A program made the position numbers and the translations under genes. Of a DNA stretch of 64,000 bases, positions 36,770 through 50,100 are shown piece by piece (the first letter of the stretch is position 1; every line of letters starts with the position of its first letter). The stretch comes from Pegea sp. RAD2-039 (lineage: Eukaryota > Chordata > Thaliacea > Salpida > Salpidae). The stretch spans positions 868,001 to 932,000 of the forward strand of contig JAQGEQ010000045.1 in NCBI GenBank assembly GCA_034620365.1, written 5' to 3'. Below the pieces are notes generated by a model. It was not told where the DNA came from, did no database searches, and saw nothing but the letters and a program-made list of their open reading frames with translations.

Positions 36770-39700
36770 AAGTAGCAGATGATGACTATAAGGATGGCGT
36801 TGTTAATGTTAGAAGGGTTTTCAGAAAAATGATAATTCGATTTTAAGAGCAGAACATAGCAACATAAGGACAATTTAGTTTGGTGCAGGATGATTTCTCG
36901 CAATTTTAAACCAGAAAATCAACTTAATTTGACAGTTTCTGTCGGCTAGATGAGTATAAAAAATAATGATTAATTTCCGTATAGACTCCAACAACAACAA
37001 CCTTTTCTAAAGCCATTAAATCGATAGTTTCAATTTAAATTTCAACAATTTTCTTTTTAAAACATTTGAAATTTCTTCTTAAGATGTATGAAATAAGATA
37101 GCTTCAAATTCCCAATAAAATTTCCCAAAAATATTCTAAAATATTCGAAAGGTGTTTAAGAAATAAGTGAAGGATTTCAGATTTTCATTCAAATAGAACA
37201 ATGTAGAAACGTATATCGTAAAAACCATGAATGAACGTCAAACTACAAAACTATTCCACTCTTTTGTATAAAAACCATAAAAACTGCCTCTTTTACAGAG
37301 CTACACAAAACTAAAAATCCTTGTCATTCATACATATAATAGGAACGAAAGCAGTAATAAAAAGCTGGAAAAAGAAAGAGCTCAACTATAAAAGGAAAAG
37401 AAACTGGTGAATTAGATTAGTTTACTAGTAGTAGCATCAATAGATTGATGGCTTGTTGAGAAGTCCATTTCTTTGATCTTTGAAGTTGAATATTGAACAT
37501 ATTAAGCAGGATAACAATTTTGTCATTTTTTTATTAACTCTTTATAAATAATTAAAGCTGAAAAATTTGGTTTTAATTCAGGAAGAAAGAGTTTTTAAAG
37601 AAGTTACAGTAGATAGACAACATTTTCCTTTTGGTAATTCAGACTCTTGCTGTTTAATTATTGAAGATTAAAAAAATTAGTTTTATTGCTTGCTTGAATG
37701 GCCTTTAACTTTCGAAAGGTCATATATATATGATGTCAAAGTAATTTGCAAACTATCATTACAAAATGTACAACCGTTTTTACTTTGATCAAAAATTATT
37801 TAATTTCTAATTACCATTAGGTTAATTGTAATTTTTTTTTATTAGTAAATAATAACTTAAACCCTATCTCAGTTTAACAATTGTGTGTTTTACCTTTTAT
37901 TTCTTTTTTCTTCACTTTTTTTTTGATACTTATATCCTTTTTAAACCACACCAATAACAACTTTCAGTGAAATTTTAAAAAGTAAAATTTTACAACTAGA
38001 ATTCCAAAGCTAAACCAACAAAACAACGCTTCAAAAGATTTCATCTTTTATTGTTTAACTTACATTACTTTTATAAAAAGAATTGTCTAAAAAAATGTTT
38101 TTCATTCATCAACGATATTTAAATAATTATTTATTCAAAATATTGAATCTTTAAAAAGTTTTTTTGATTAACTGTTTAACTTTATAAAACTTACAAATGT
38201 CAAAGCAGAATATTTATTTTTATATTTAATGACAGAAGCAGTAATTAGAGTATATGACTTATACAAATTGACTTTTCCAGTCCATCTTTCAATATCTATC
38301 ATCGCCGAAAATGGTTTCTTTAATTGTTCAATTATAAACACGTGTTCCAATTGACCACAATCTAATCTTTTCCCTTCTTACATAATCTCTTTGTAAAGTT
38401 GATGAACTACGAGCGACCTATTTCAACACTTTGTCTTTTCTTGTGTTACGTCTCTATGTCCCAATGCAGAGCTAGTTTGACATTCTAATCATTTTCAGTG
38501 ACTAGTAGCTCAATAGACTGTCCCAGAGGAACTGACAATTCCAAACGACACTTGTATTTTAAAAATCAAAGTCGATATGAAAGAAATCAAATACTATCTA
38601 ATAAAAGAATTCTAATTAAAATCTTTTTTAGTTTGTACACTATTGAGACTACTTTATACATCAATACTATTTATTAATTGTTTTAAATAATAGGCTTGCT
38701 TGTAATAATTACTTGAAGCTTGTTCAACTTTCTTTTATTTATCTAAAAATTGACTCCAAACCATTTTCAAATGTTAGTCGTCTTTAAAACAAATAAGATC
38801 TTTAATTATGATCACAAGAGAATTCTAATACGTTTTAAAAATGTATTTACATTCAAATTCGATTTTCTAAATGAAGATTCATTTTTCTAAAATGATTTTC
38901 TTTTTCTTTAATCATGTTATCTTGCAAGGATAATAGAATTTTGACAATGAACAATTTTTAAAAGCTTTTTAATTCATCAATCTTTTACAGCTCATTTGCA
39001 AATTTCAAATTTGTCTAAAACATTTATCTAAAATAAGTGGCAAATATAGATGTTTTATATTTATTTTAGTAACCTATTGATTGCAAACTAATAAAAGCAG
39101 TTGTTATATATTTCAAATAATTTACACAAAATATAAGAATATTTTCATATAAAAAAAACATTTTCTTTCACCAGTTCTTTTGTTCGTTGTTTGTAATGTA
39201 AATAATAATTCACTTTTTATTTTTTATTGTAACCCATTATTTGCATTTCGCAGCAATTTAGTGAGTCTAAATGTTTGTTTTAAGCTTTTACAGTTAAATA
39301 TGACTTTCAATGTTTCGTCATTTTATATTAAAATCTCCACTTATAAGATAACTCATAAGATATCTAATAAAATTGAGTTTATTTTTCTTAGACTTAAAAA
39401 TAAACTTTATTTATTAAAACTTTGCTTCAACACAATGATCTCAACTTAAACTTTGAAAAACATTCAAATATATCAGATATTAATCAAGCTTGACTTTGTT
39501 AACAGACCGTCACTACTTAATGGTATGATGCTATAGTTATGCTATTTCAAATTACTTTCATCGATTATAGAACTTTTAATTACACATTTTTCATGAAATC
39601 TCTATTTATTAATTGTTTTTATATAAAGGTAAAAACAAAAACTGTTGAATGCAAACAATAATATCACAAACAAATAACTTTTGTTTGTTTTTATAACAAA

Positions 39701-41219
39701 TTAAAAAAAAAACTAATCAGAAGCAATTGTGATTTAATGTTATGATAAATCATCAATAGTTTGAAAATATTTATTAGATATCTCATCAAGCTAACTAATC
39801 TGTTTATTTAAACTGATTATCAAATTATATCTTTAAAAAAATATAAACTAACTACACAACAAATGAAGTTAACGTTTAGAACTAAAACCTCTTGTTTTTT
39901 TGCACTACTTTTTATACTCTATGCTTACAAGGCGTTTGAAATTAATGGAATAATTATCTGTATAAGAACCTCATTGTTGTGTAGAGTGGTTATATTCTCA
40001 AATTAATTGTTCGTTGAATAGAAAAGTAATTCAAATGTTTAATGATAGAAGTTGTTTCTTTTGTGTTTTTCACAAGCATTGATGTCATCTTGTTACTTTA
40101 TCTTATATCTATATGAATATCTACTTTATGAAGTACTATATAGAAATCATTTGATTGTTCAAATCCTTTGGGAGTTTTCTTTTGTTTGAGAATTAGTTTT
40201 AACATCAGTATTAGTAAGAATAAACATCTAAGATAGAATGAAGTCATATAAATGACTTGATTAAGTTTTATGTCTACCCAAATCAAATTACCAAATTTGA
40301 AACATACTCTTAATCTAGATTAAATCTCTTTAAAAGATGATAACCTTTGATTAGAAATAGAGCAAACTTAACATTTGAATAAGAGATACAAGTTGTAAAT
40401 TTCCAAGAGTATTAAAAGAAAATAATTTCAAACATTTAGTTGCAACGAAGTCAAGCAAATAATGTAAATATCTATCAGTTGATTAAATCTGAGAAAATGG
40501 TTTCTTTTGTTTGGTTAAATCGATGAGTCTTTATAACTTATTTTCAAATATCACCCTTTTCTTATTTATCAACAAAATTATAAACATCTTCAGTGAGGTC
40601 AACAAACAACTGGTTGCTGGTGATTCTAACTTTTCAGTTTAAACTTATTTCTCATAATTCATATATTAAGAATATGTGAAGTTTAACTTTTTTAATTTTA
40701 TCTTATTGTAAATAATGTATTTGAGATTACTTGATATCTAATTATGATTGTTACAAATTCTACTAAATAAATGATATCTTGTCAGTTTTTTCATCTTTTT
40801 ATACTTTCTAAGGTGATCAAAATAGTCTTGAATAGCTGATTAATTTGTAAACTATTTATTTGGTAAATATCCAAACCTTTTATCAGCAGAATACATTTGG
40901 CAAGTTTGTGATGTGGTTTACATGATACTGATTTGTAAATTCAGATAACAGATTTGCTGTATTACTAAATTAAATATAAATAATAAATATCAGTAATAAT
41001 CATAAATATATATTTTATATTACAAATTGTAATTGATAAACAAAAGTTAGAAGATCTCTCTGGAACAAGATTTAATGATGCAAGGTGCCCCTGTTCACTG
41101 AAATATTCTTCCTAGAAGGATTTCATAAATGAATGAAAAAAACGAAAATGATTAAAGCGAGAAATTGAAAAATAGTCGAGTAAAGTTGAGATCCGGTAAA
41201 TAGCATCTGATGATTGATC
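36770..41219. other. AT-rich intergenic region before MPDU1 3' end
   Basis: No coding exon recognised on either strand. The sequence is AT-rich with many AATAAA/TTTATT words; the MPDU1 3' UTR occupies the right-hand end on the minus strand. No tandem repeat or array is visible. Confidence 0.55.
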
Positions 41220-44200
41220 CTAATCGCTCTTCTTCAAGCTCTTTATAGAATTCCAATACCACAGGATCTGAAGACCCAAAAAAAAAAGATTAAATTCAGA
41301 AGATCAAAAGTTGGATGAAAACTGACTTGAGCAAGAATGATCCCATTGAGAAGAGAGCTGAGGATGAATGATAAAATGATCATGTTGTCGCCTGTCTCCT
41401 GGATTGAGGTGAAGATGCGAGCAAGTGATCCTAAGAAGAGGAGGAGTATGGTGATGAAGGAAAGTTGCCCAGTGCTACCGTTGTTGAAGTTTGAGATGAT
41501 TTGCATTGACTGAAAGAAGGACAAACAACTAACAACAAGAAGATACTTTTGAATAGAAATAATAAAAAGAAAAGATAATAGAGAAGTCAGGTGGTTCAGC
41601 AAACATTTATTTAATGATTGAGAAGACATAAATGTTAAAATAACAGCATCTCAACTAGATCATTCATCATCAAGTTAATATCAAGCACGTTGGTCGACTT
41701 TTCAAAACCATATGATCACCTACTCTTAAAGCCACATCCGTAACCACTCAGGCGTGACGACGCCATTAATATGACATCGAAGATCAACAAGATGAAGAAT
41801 TCGTTCAAATCAAAAACATCTTTCAAATAAAACTAATTTCTGGTTGATAACAATTAATTGAGAGTAGAATGTGGACTTGTGGGTGTTTTAAAGGCGCCAG
41901 CCACTAACTTCATCTAAATGACAAAGATCACAGATTTTGTGAATCAGAAACTAAATTGGCGCCAATGAAACCAGAAAGACAGAAATAAATAGATGTGAGA
42001 AGAAAAAGAGTTAAAGTAAAAGATGTAGAGAAAGACAAATGAAGTGATAAAAAGAAGTTGTTTTTTCAAGTGACGGAGACATTGAAAAAGTGAAATAAAT
42101 CAAATCTTGTTTATCAGGAAGATCTTTTTGTGATATTAGTCTGAAAGGAAGTTTCAAATATAATTCAATTAGATTTCACTCTCTAATAATCCGAAAGATG
42201 AAGAACAAATCAGTAAAAGTTACTGAAATATCATCAAAATCATATCTAAGTGACATTATGGCGCTTTTCTGATATGGCCCAGATCATTGAAACCAACGAA
42301 TTGAAATATAATCAGCAAGAACAGCTGAAAGTCGACATCTGATGCTGTTCATAACAAAGAAATTAGTTAATCTATCTTGCTTTTGTTTCATAAACCTCCA
42401 AAATAAACACAAAAGATTGAAGGTATTAATATAGATGATTTGTAGTCAGCAAGAAAACCTCTGAATCTTCAAGTAGAAATGCAAAAGTAATAAAGAGATC
42501 TTCTCAAAAGTCACAGGATCTACTCTTTAGAGTCAATTGATGATTAGAAATTAATAAAAGATTCTTTTAGATTTAGAGATGATTTATCATCAGTTTGTTG
42601 CTTAATCTGTTCGCCATTTTGACGCGCGAGAAAATTACGAGAAATGTTCGATTTAGTCGACGATCAAACTTCAACTGATCATAAAAGATTAAAAGAAGAT
42701 CGTTGATTAAATGGCAAAGATGTAGGTGACTTTTCCGGGTAATCAAGAAATTAATATTAGTGGGTTACAGTAAAGTGATGAGTAAAATCTTGTGGAGACA
42801 GATTTAGAAGATCAGAGGTGATGAAGTATCCGAAGATCACTTTAAAAGCTCTTCCGAGAAAAAGGAGAGGCAGAAAATAAACAGAAGATCTGAAGATGAA
42901 GCTGGCGTGACTATAGCAACTTGAAGCGAGCGAGCGAGCGGGTGGGTAGGTGGGGTAGGAAGGGTTAGTGTATATGGGTGATCGAAGCTATAAAAGCGCG
43001 CGATGAGTCAGCTACAAGGGGGCGAGGGAAGTGGGGGGAACACGCGAGTTTGTTGATCATGCAAACATCAGCTTATCACTAATGATTTTAGTTGTCATGG
43101 CAACCACGCCGATTTTAAACAGCGTCGTCGTCATGACAACGCGCGTTCGTTCGCTCGCGTCTGTAGATTTAATTGTTGGTTAAAAAAACAAGAATGAAGA
43201 GAATCGCGATGACGTCGTCGAAGATTCGGCGGCAGTGACAACAAACCGTCGCCACCGCCGCTATGCAGCAGCAGCAGCAGACTTCGATCATGAATCACGT
43301 TGTGAGGTCGCCGACCACCCGCGTCGATATCCGGGAGGTTTAATCGCGCGTTTTATCAATCGAGTGAGGAGCGGAGATCAGATGAGGAAGAAGATTTGAA
43401 GGAAGTAGAAATAAAGTCTTGTTGAGTTTGGATCAAAGATTTGATCTTCAACCAGATTTGTTTGTTGATAGAAACAACAAACGCGACGACGAAGTCTTAA
43501 TTTAGAAAAATTTTAACGCTCTACTGCTCTCTAGCGGATGGTTTTATTTGTCAAATTATTGAATTGAAATAAAATCTTCTTACTTTAGCAACTATTACAA
43601 TTGGAAGGTTAATAGCTTGCATTGAAGTGATTATTGAAATAGGAGTTGATCCGTTGGTTAATATGAAGAGAATAACTCCAAATACGGCAACAAAAACACC
43701 AGCACTGGTTGTTTGACCATTATAACTCTAAATAAACAACCATCACTTGTATAAAATGTAGATTAAAATTAACCATTTTTAACTTTTAGCAAAATATAAA
43801 ATTTTTAAGTAGGAATAAAAACTAACCAGAAACAAGACAATGATTATGAGTGTTTGAAACATCACAAAAAGTGAGTCTCCATATGAACTGTAAAAAATAA
43901 TTTAATTAGAAAGTATTCAAAACTTTGCTAATTTGTATTTCTTGAATTCTATCAGAAAATTATCGACATATGATAAAGTTACCTGAACGGAAAGCTTTGT
44001 GCATATCCATAAGCAAACATGGAAATATAAGCATAAAGTTCCATTAATAAGCTGATGAAACTTAATCCTTCGCCACTACCAGCTTTTATAATCTTTTGTA
44101 TTTGAGGTACTTTCACTACAACAAAAATATCATTTCTTAAATTTAAAATATTTTTTCATCACTACATCAAAACTTCTTAAAATTTTATTTAGAAAATTTG

Positions 44201-44803
44201 TTTCAAGTAATTTTTTAGCAAGCAAATGCTGCCAGTTACTTCACTTTATACTATTTTAATGTTTTACTTTTATTTAATTATGTCTATGCAGCCTAATATT
44301 ATTAGACTTTTCTACTTTCTATTATCTTTCTACTGATATTATTTTCATTCGCTATAAAATATTCTTTACAGCCATGCATTGAATAAAATAAATAAAAATA
44401 ATTGTGACTCAATCTTTATATAAATATAAATACAGCATATAAATAAATATGATATAAACATAATAATTGGAAGAAAAAAAAGTTTAATAACCTAGTAAGG
44501 ACCCCAAAACAATTCCATATCCCAGAGCTTTTGTTATTAATGTTTTAAAGCATCTAGCTGCAAAAAAGAATAATTTATGAGATTATTAAATTATCAGCAA
44601 AAGAATAAGAAACTAACTTTGTTGTAAAACAATCATTTAAATATATTTAACAAATTATCATTTTATAAACAACTAGTCATAAAAATGAAGAAGCTGAAAT
44701 TAAATTATATTAACTTACCATCAAGAAAATTGAAATCCACAAAATAGTTTGTATAACATTGTTCAGTAATCAATGTACTTATTAAAGGCTTGATAACATC
44801 CAT
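41220..44803 (-). CDS. MPDU1: MPDU1, dolichol-sugar utilisation PQ-loop membrane protein, seven exons
   Basis: ER membrane protein needed for use of dolichol-phosphate mannose and glucose in N-glycan and GPI-anchor assembly; PQ-loop (MTN3/SWEET-like) family. Minus-strand exons in order: 44803-44719, 44557-44492, 44115-43983, 43887-43827, 43727-43584, 41509-41327, 41267-41220. They join in frame to 239 residues, close to the human length of about 247. Recognisable segments are [20 protein letters not shown] (first PQ loop), [48 protein letters not shown], and [11 protein letters not shown] followed by a lysine-rich tail (SIKSLKKSD). Six to seven hydrophobic segments are visible. The start is the first ATG of an exon preceded by AT-rich DNA. 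Introns are 80-435 bp except intron 5, which is 2.07 kb and contains a GC-rich island. Some transcripts could run from exon 6 into intron 6. Confidence 0.94.
42940..42964 (+). other. G-quadruplex-capable G-rich run
   Basis: Four runs of three or more G (GGG, GGG, GGGG, GGG) are separated by loops of 1, 5 and 6 bases. It follows a short GCGA repeat (about 42926-42940) and precedes a TATA-like box by roughly 25 bp. Confidence 0.5.
43091..43140 (+). promoter_or_regulatory. Pair of RFX X-box-like sites
   Basis: GTTGTCATGGCAAC at 43091-43104 and GTCGTCATGACAAC at 43127-43140 both fit the X-box pattern RYYRYYN(1-3)RRNRAC, with 36 bp from start to start. RFX factors drive ciliary genes in animals. 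The sites sit within a candidate promoter, so a ciliary transcript is a reasonable guess, but none is identified. Confidence 0.45.
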
Positions 44804-47162
44804 TTTTATCAATTATTATCAAAATATCTTTAAAATAAATATTATATAAATGAATTATCTACTTGTTTTATATTACAGATGACTTCATATCAATAAATAT
44901 CAAATTTTATTAGTTCTTGTAAACAATAAGCATTTATGTTTTCAGAAACAAAACCATAAAAATTTATATCACTTTGGTCTTGCAGTATAAATAGATAACT
45001 TACTACAAGTATAATTATTTGTCTATTACTCACAATTTAATTTCAAAAATTAAATATTTAAATAAAAAGAAATAGTTTTAATAATCTGAACAGTTTAATT
45101 TTATTTTTAAAAGTATAATTTGAGTTTATATACAGTAATGTAGATATAAATATTTTGTAAAAAATCAAAACAAAAATAAAGATGTAATTATCAAATATTA
45201 GCAGAATAAACTTAAACAACAAAAATAATTTTAAAGTTTAACAATTTATATGATAACTACATTTCAATAATTAGTTATAAATTGACAAAAATAAAAAAAT
45301 TTTAAAAATTATAAAAAATAAATTTCAATTCTCAAATAAAAAAGAATTTTGCTTCTTTCAAATTTGAATATTTTCTATTTGTCAAAAGTTAAAATGTCTA
45401 CAAAAATATTAAAGTTTTGTAAAACAAAACCATTTACAGATTGGAAAAACAATATATTAATAGAAAGAAAAATACTAATTCATTTATTATCTTTTCAAAA
45501 AGTTCACTTTTAGAATAATTAATATATTTTGCTGTTAACATAATAAGAAATGTAGTTAACCAAATATAGAAATCAGTTTAAATTGAAAATATTGAAAGTT
45601 AAAAGAATATTAAGAGTTATTTTGAAATCCACGTAATTATAGAGTATTGAAAACAGTTTCAATTTGCTAAATCCACTTTTACAAATGTAATACTTTAAAA
45701 CGTCATCGTTTATGAATAGCGAACTTTTAATAACAAGCTTAATAATTTGTCATTTCAGTTTCAGCGAAGTTCTTATTCACTACGCGGATATTCTAATAAA
45801 ATAATTGATTTTAATACTGATTGCCTAAGAAATTATTTATTTATTTTCTTTACTTACTAAAGCTGATACTACTAATATGAAAATATTAATTTTGTTGATA
45901 AAAGTATAAACAGCAAATAGATTATAAAAATATAGTTAAAATAACGAGTTTAAAGCATTTACCGAAAATGTCGTAATATATAAATCTGTAATAAAAACCA
46001 ATTAAATCAAATCACCAATTTTTAACCTGATGCTTGTTGAACAATTAACTAAGTATAAAATACTGACAGGTAAAATGCATTTGATTCTCAACATTTTATT
46101 TGTAGATCGAAAGTTTTGGATAAGTATCATTTTCTAAAATAGTTTTTTGGAAAATTTAAATAATAACTTTACTTTTTGCGAAAGATTATAAACTAAAAAA
46201 ATAAGTTTTTAACTTCCCCAAATTTAGATGATATAGATTTAAAATTGAAGTTAGTAATAGTGATTAAAAAACGAAGCTATAAAGTAAAACATTTGTTTAA
46301 TAAAAACAAAGAAATTTCAAATCTTGACTTTATTAATAAATTACGGTTAGTACATTCAGAGCCTTACACGTTGTCAATAAAATAATTCTTATTCGTATTA
46401 GAATAAAAAAAACTGTATAATTATATATTTATATAGTAAATAAAACTACTATTATTAATAATTAAAAACGTAATCACACAGTTTAATTTAAAACGTATCG
46501 AAAGATATGAAAATCAAAGATATCTTTTTATTTATTTGAAGTAACATTTATTAAAATTTTGTATGCTTACACTTTATTGGTTTAAATAAATGTTGTTACT
46601 AAAGTGTGTCAAAATTAATTAAAAAATGACAGTTTTGTTCAGTTAAAAATCGATGTCCTACTAGTGGCAGTATTTGAAGCGCGATGTCTTGAAACAGCTT
46701 AGTAGTTTGACAATTTTTTATAAACATTTTTCAATGTGAAAATCTGGTGTAGCTTATAGTATGTTTTTGAACATTTTGGATTTTGTCTAAGAATGTTTAA
46801 ATATATATGTTACTAATAGATAAATTTAAAGTTTGCTATTTTTAATAAAAATATTTGTCAAAAACTAATGTGTTATCTTACTTTTGCAAGATTAATTTAA
46901 AATACTGTTTAAGTTTTGTCTAAAAAAAAGCTTTAACTTTTTCAATATTTACCTTTGATAGTATTTTTATGCAAGGGTTGTTGTTATGTTAGAATTACTT
47001 TTTATTTTAATTACTCTTTAAAATTACTTGATTTTATTAAAAACATTTTTATTTTATACTTATAATTAATGGTGCTAAAATACTTAAACTAAAATAAGTA
47101 ATCAAATAATTAAATCATATTTTTTTTGTTACTTTTTATAGCTTTAAGTGACTAGCTATATA
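44804..47162. other. Shared upstream region of MPDU1 and separase
   Basis: This AT-rich spacer separates the start codons of two divergently transcribed genes. No exon, repeat array or GC-rich promoter was seen. A slightly less AT-rich patch lies at about 45690-45790. Confidence 0.6.
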
Positions 47163-50100
47163 ATGTTTAAAAGCATACAGGAATCACTTCTAAGTAATTC
47201 TGATAATTTACCCAAATTAATAAGTCACCTGGAAGTGGTAAGAAACGTTGATTATTTGATTTATGAAATTTAAATACAGATTTATGAATTAGTTATTAAA
47301 GAATTAATAAGATAATAAGTTTATCTTTATTTGGTGGTCATAAAAGATATTTTTTTATTTAGAAAAATATTCAGAAGTCACTTGGTTATAATGAAATTCT
47401 AACTATCTTCTCTAGCTTAGTTAAGGTAAGTTGTTGAACATTTTAAATGGATAATTAAAATATAATTTATTGACTTTTGTCTTATTTACAATTTTATTTC
47501 AGTATCTTGTAGAAAACCCTTCTGGTAAAACAAATAAATCACTGGTAAAAGTTTTACAACAATTCTTTCAATGTATATTCAAAAACTTTGAAGGAAAGTT
47601 CGATTCCATTTTAAAGAAATATCAAAAAGATATTTTAACTTTCATCAATATACTTGCCAAGCTGTGAGTCAATTTTTCATATTTTGTATTAAGAATTGTT
47701 CTAAAAAGCTAAATAATATAATTCACTTTAACAATAATAGCAAATTTAATATCAAAAACATTTTTGTAGAAATGAACTTGACGAATTCACTGCGTCTTTA
47801 AACTTCTTATTTAATCTTATTAAGGACCCAAAATCTGAAAACTCAATAGTATGTTTACTTTTCATTTATTTGCTGCTCAATTTTAAATAATTAATTTTTA
47901 TATTAAAACTTCTTCTTTAAAACCAGTGTTTATCTTGATGAAATTGAAAGTCAAGTTTTTCTTTTATAATATTATCTCTAGTTAATAATTTTTAGTTTAA
48001 TTACTAATTAATTTAACTTAATTACCTGATTTTTTTTTAAAAATGGTTTATAACTATCATGATTATCTTATTATTATTTATCTTAAAATTATTTAATATA
48101 AAGTTTATAAAAAGTCCATAAAAATTATGAATAAAAGATTGTCTGTTTCTGCTGATATATTTTTTATTTGAAAGGTGAAGTTTATACAGAAACTTATAAA
48201 CACTTTTGAGATGAAACCTTTTACTATATGCCCTGTTACTGATGAGAAAGCTCTACTGGCTTCAAAACTAACCCACATGAAGTTACAAACACTCATTGAG
48301 ATTCATCCAAGTAATTCCAACTATTTTTCTTATTTCTCGTTTTCTAATTCTTCATTTTTTTTTGTAGTTATATCTTTACAGCGTTTTTTTCTTGAAGCAA
48401 CTCAAATTCTGTTCTCATTTCTTTCCACGAATCATTGCCTAGCAGTTTATCCAAGCTTGGTTGCCAACTTTAGAATAGTAGAAAGAGAATCACTAACAGC
48501 TCAACGAAACTTTAAAAAGTTTTCCTCTTTCTTTTGGACTGTTTCTAAGACTTATATTGAGTTGTGTCAATCACTTAATGTTGGATCACTTTGTACTTGC
48601 ATTGAAGCAAAAGATGCCAAGATGCTTTGGAAACAACTAGTTGAAAGTTTTACTGTTCTAAACACACTCAAAACTGGTACTTTTAATTTTATTTTTATGA
48701 ATTAAATGATCAATTTTCTGATATTTTTAAACAGAAAATTCAAGCAATGACACCTGGAAAACTCTTCAATACTTGTGTATGAAGGTAACAATCTCCAAAT
48801 TTTCTATCATTTCATTTATTTAGTGAAATTTGAAACTATTTGTTCATCATCCACTTCACAGTGCTTGTAAATAACACTTTTCTGTTTTAGGTTTTTCGTG
48901 ATGTTTGTAACAAACTAAGTAAACAAGAATTATTAAACAAAATCTCGGTGAGTTTTAATCAATTATTTTTTGCGCAAATTAATTTAAAATATTATTTGCA
49001 GTTCGAACTTTTTGTAAGGACCTCTCCAAAGATGTTGTTGATTTCAACATCAGAAGTACAACCAGAGGTAGAATACTTGCTCAACAAAATCATCTAATTA
49101 ATTATCGTTTATCAGGCAAGCATAAGTACAGTGAACACGGCTATCTGTTTGTTTACTAAAATATCTCTTGTCAATACACTTCCAAACAACATGAAAGAAA
49201 AATATCTAGAAAATTCAATCAAACTATTTTCATCTTTTCAAAGATTTTATGGCAATTGTCCTGATAAATTCATCAGATATCTCCGTGAGTAGTTAACCAA
49301 TCAGGTCACTTCTTCTCTACAATAACTCGTTACAGTTGATGTACAGAATGTTATGTGTGATTACTACCGACACAAGATGCTGGATAAAGATCATCTTCAA
49401 CCATTTATTGATATCTGTTCGTCTGTTTTAAATCAATACTTGAAATTGGAAGAATTCTGCCACAAAAAAGTAAAACTTCTTCACTTATAAACCTTCAAAT
49501 TACATTTAAAGATGTATTGAAGGTGACGCAATGTTGTAAAACGTTGAACCGTCTACAACAAGCCCAAGGTGACTACCAGCAAGCCATGGTCCAGTCTGTC
49601 CTTGTCCTAAAACATTTTCAAACTTCAAATTGTGAAGCTGATTTAATTCGACAAGTAACTCGACAAACAGACAGTTTACTTAACAGCTAACTTGTGATGT
49701 TTGTGTAGGTTGTTTTGTTTGCTAATAACAAGTTGATGTTTATTGAAAAGGAGGTTGCAAATTCGAGGCCTTGTCCATCTAAAGTGTCTTCAGCTGATTT
49801 GTTGGATGATTTATTTGTGAAAGAAAACCAACAATTTGTTGTACAAATTTTATCATATGAATTGAAATATTATAACTCATGGTTGGTTTATTTGCATATT
49901 CCGCATCATATATTTCAACTGAATATTTTCAGGAGTTCTCATCACCTACCTGCCACCCGTAATCTTATCAACAAGGTCCTTCAACTAGCTCCTTCTTCTA
50001 CAGCAGTTTATGCACAAGCAGTTGTCCGGTTACAAGAGCTATCTCATACATGGCCAGATTCATTTTCAACCATCAAGTTAGTTTGTAAGCTGCACAGATA

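Larger units (their letters stand above)
42600..43500 (+). promoter_or_regulatory. GC-rich promoter-like island inside MPDU1 intron 5
   Basis: Composition jumps from AT-rich to GC-rich with many CpGs. Going right there are a YY1-like CGCCATTTTG near 42612, a G-rich run with G-quadruplex potential (42940-42964), TATAAAAG at 42989-42996, an AP-1 site TGAGTCA at 43004-43010, a second G-rich run (43019-43039), two RFX X-box-like sites (43091-43104 and 43127-43140), and a 26-codon frame starting [10 protein letters not shown] at 43263. This looks like a plus-strand promoter with a first exon; GAG|GTTTAA near 43338 could be a splice donor. No downstream exon was found, so it may be an alternative promoter, a nested or antisense transcript, or an enhancer. 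Confidence 0.4.

Noticed and set aside
47470-47667. Considered an independent small gene
   Set aside because: It is separase exon 3; the acceptor at 47501-47502 and donor at 47664 join in frame with neighbouring exons.
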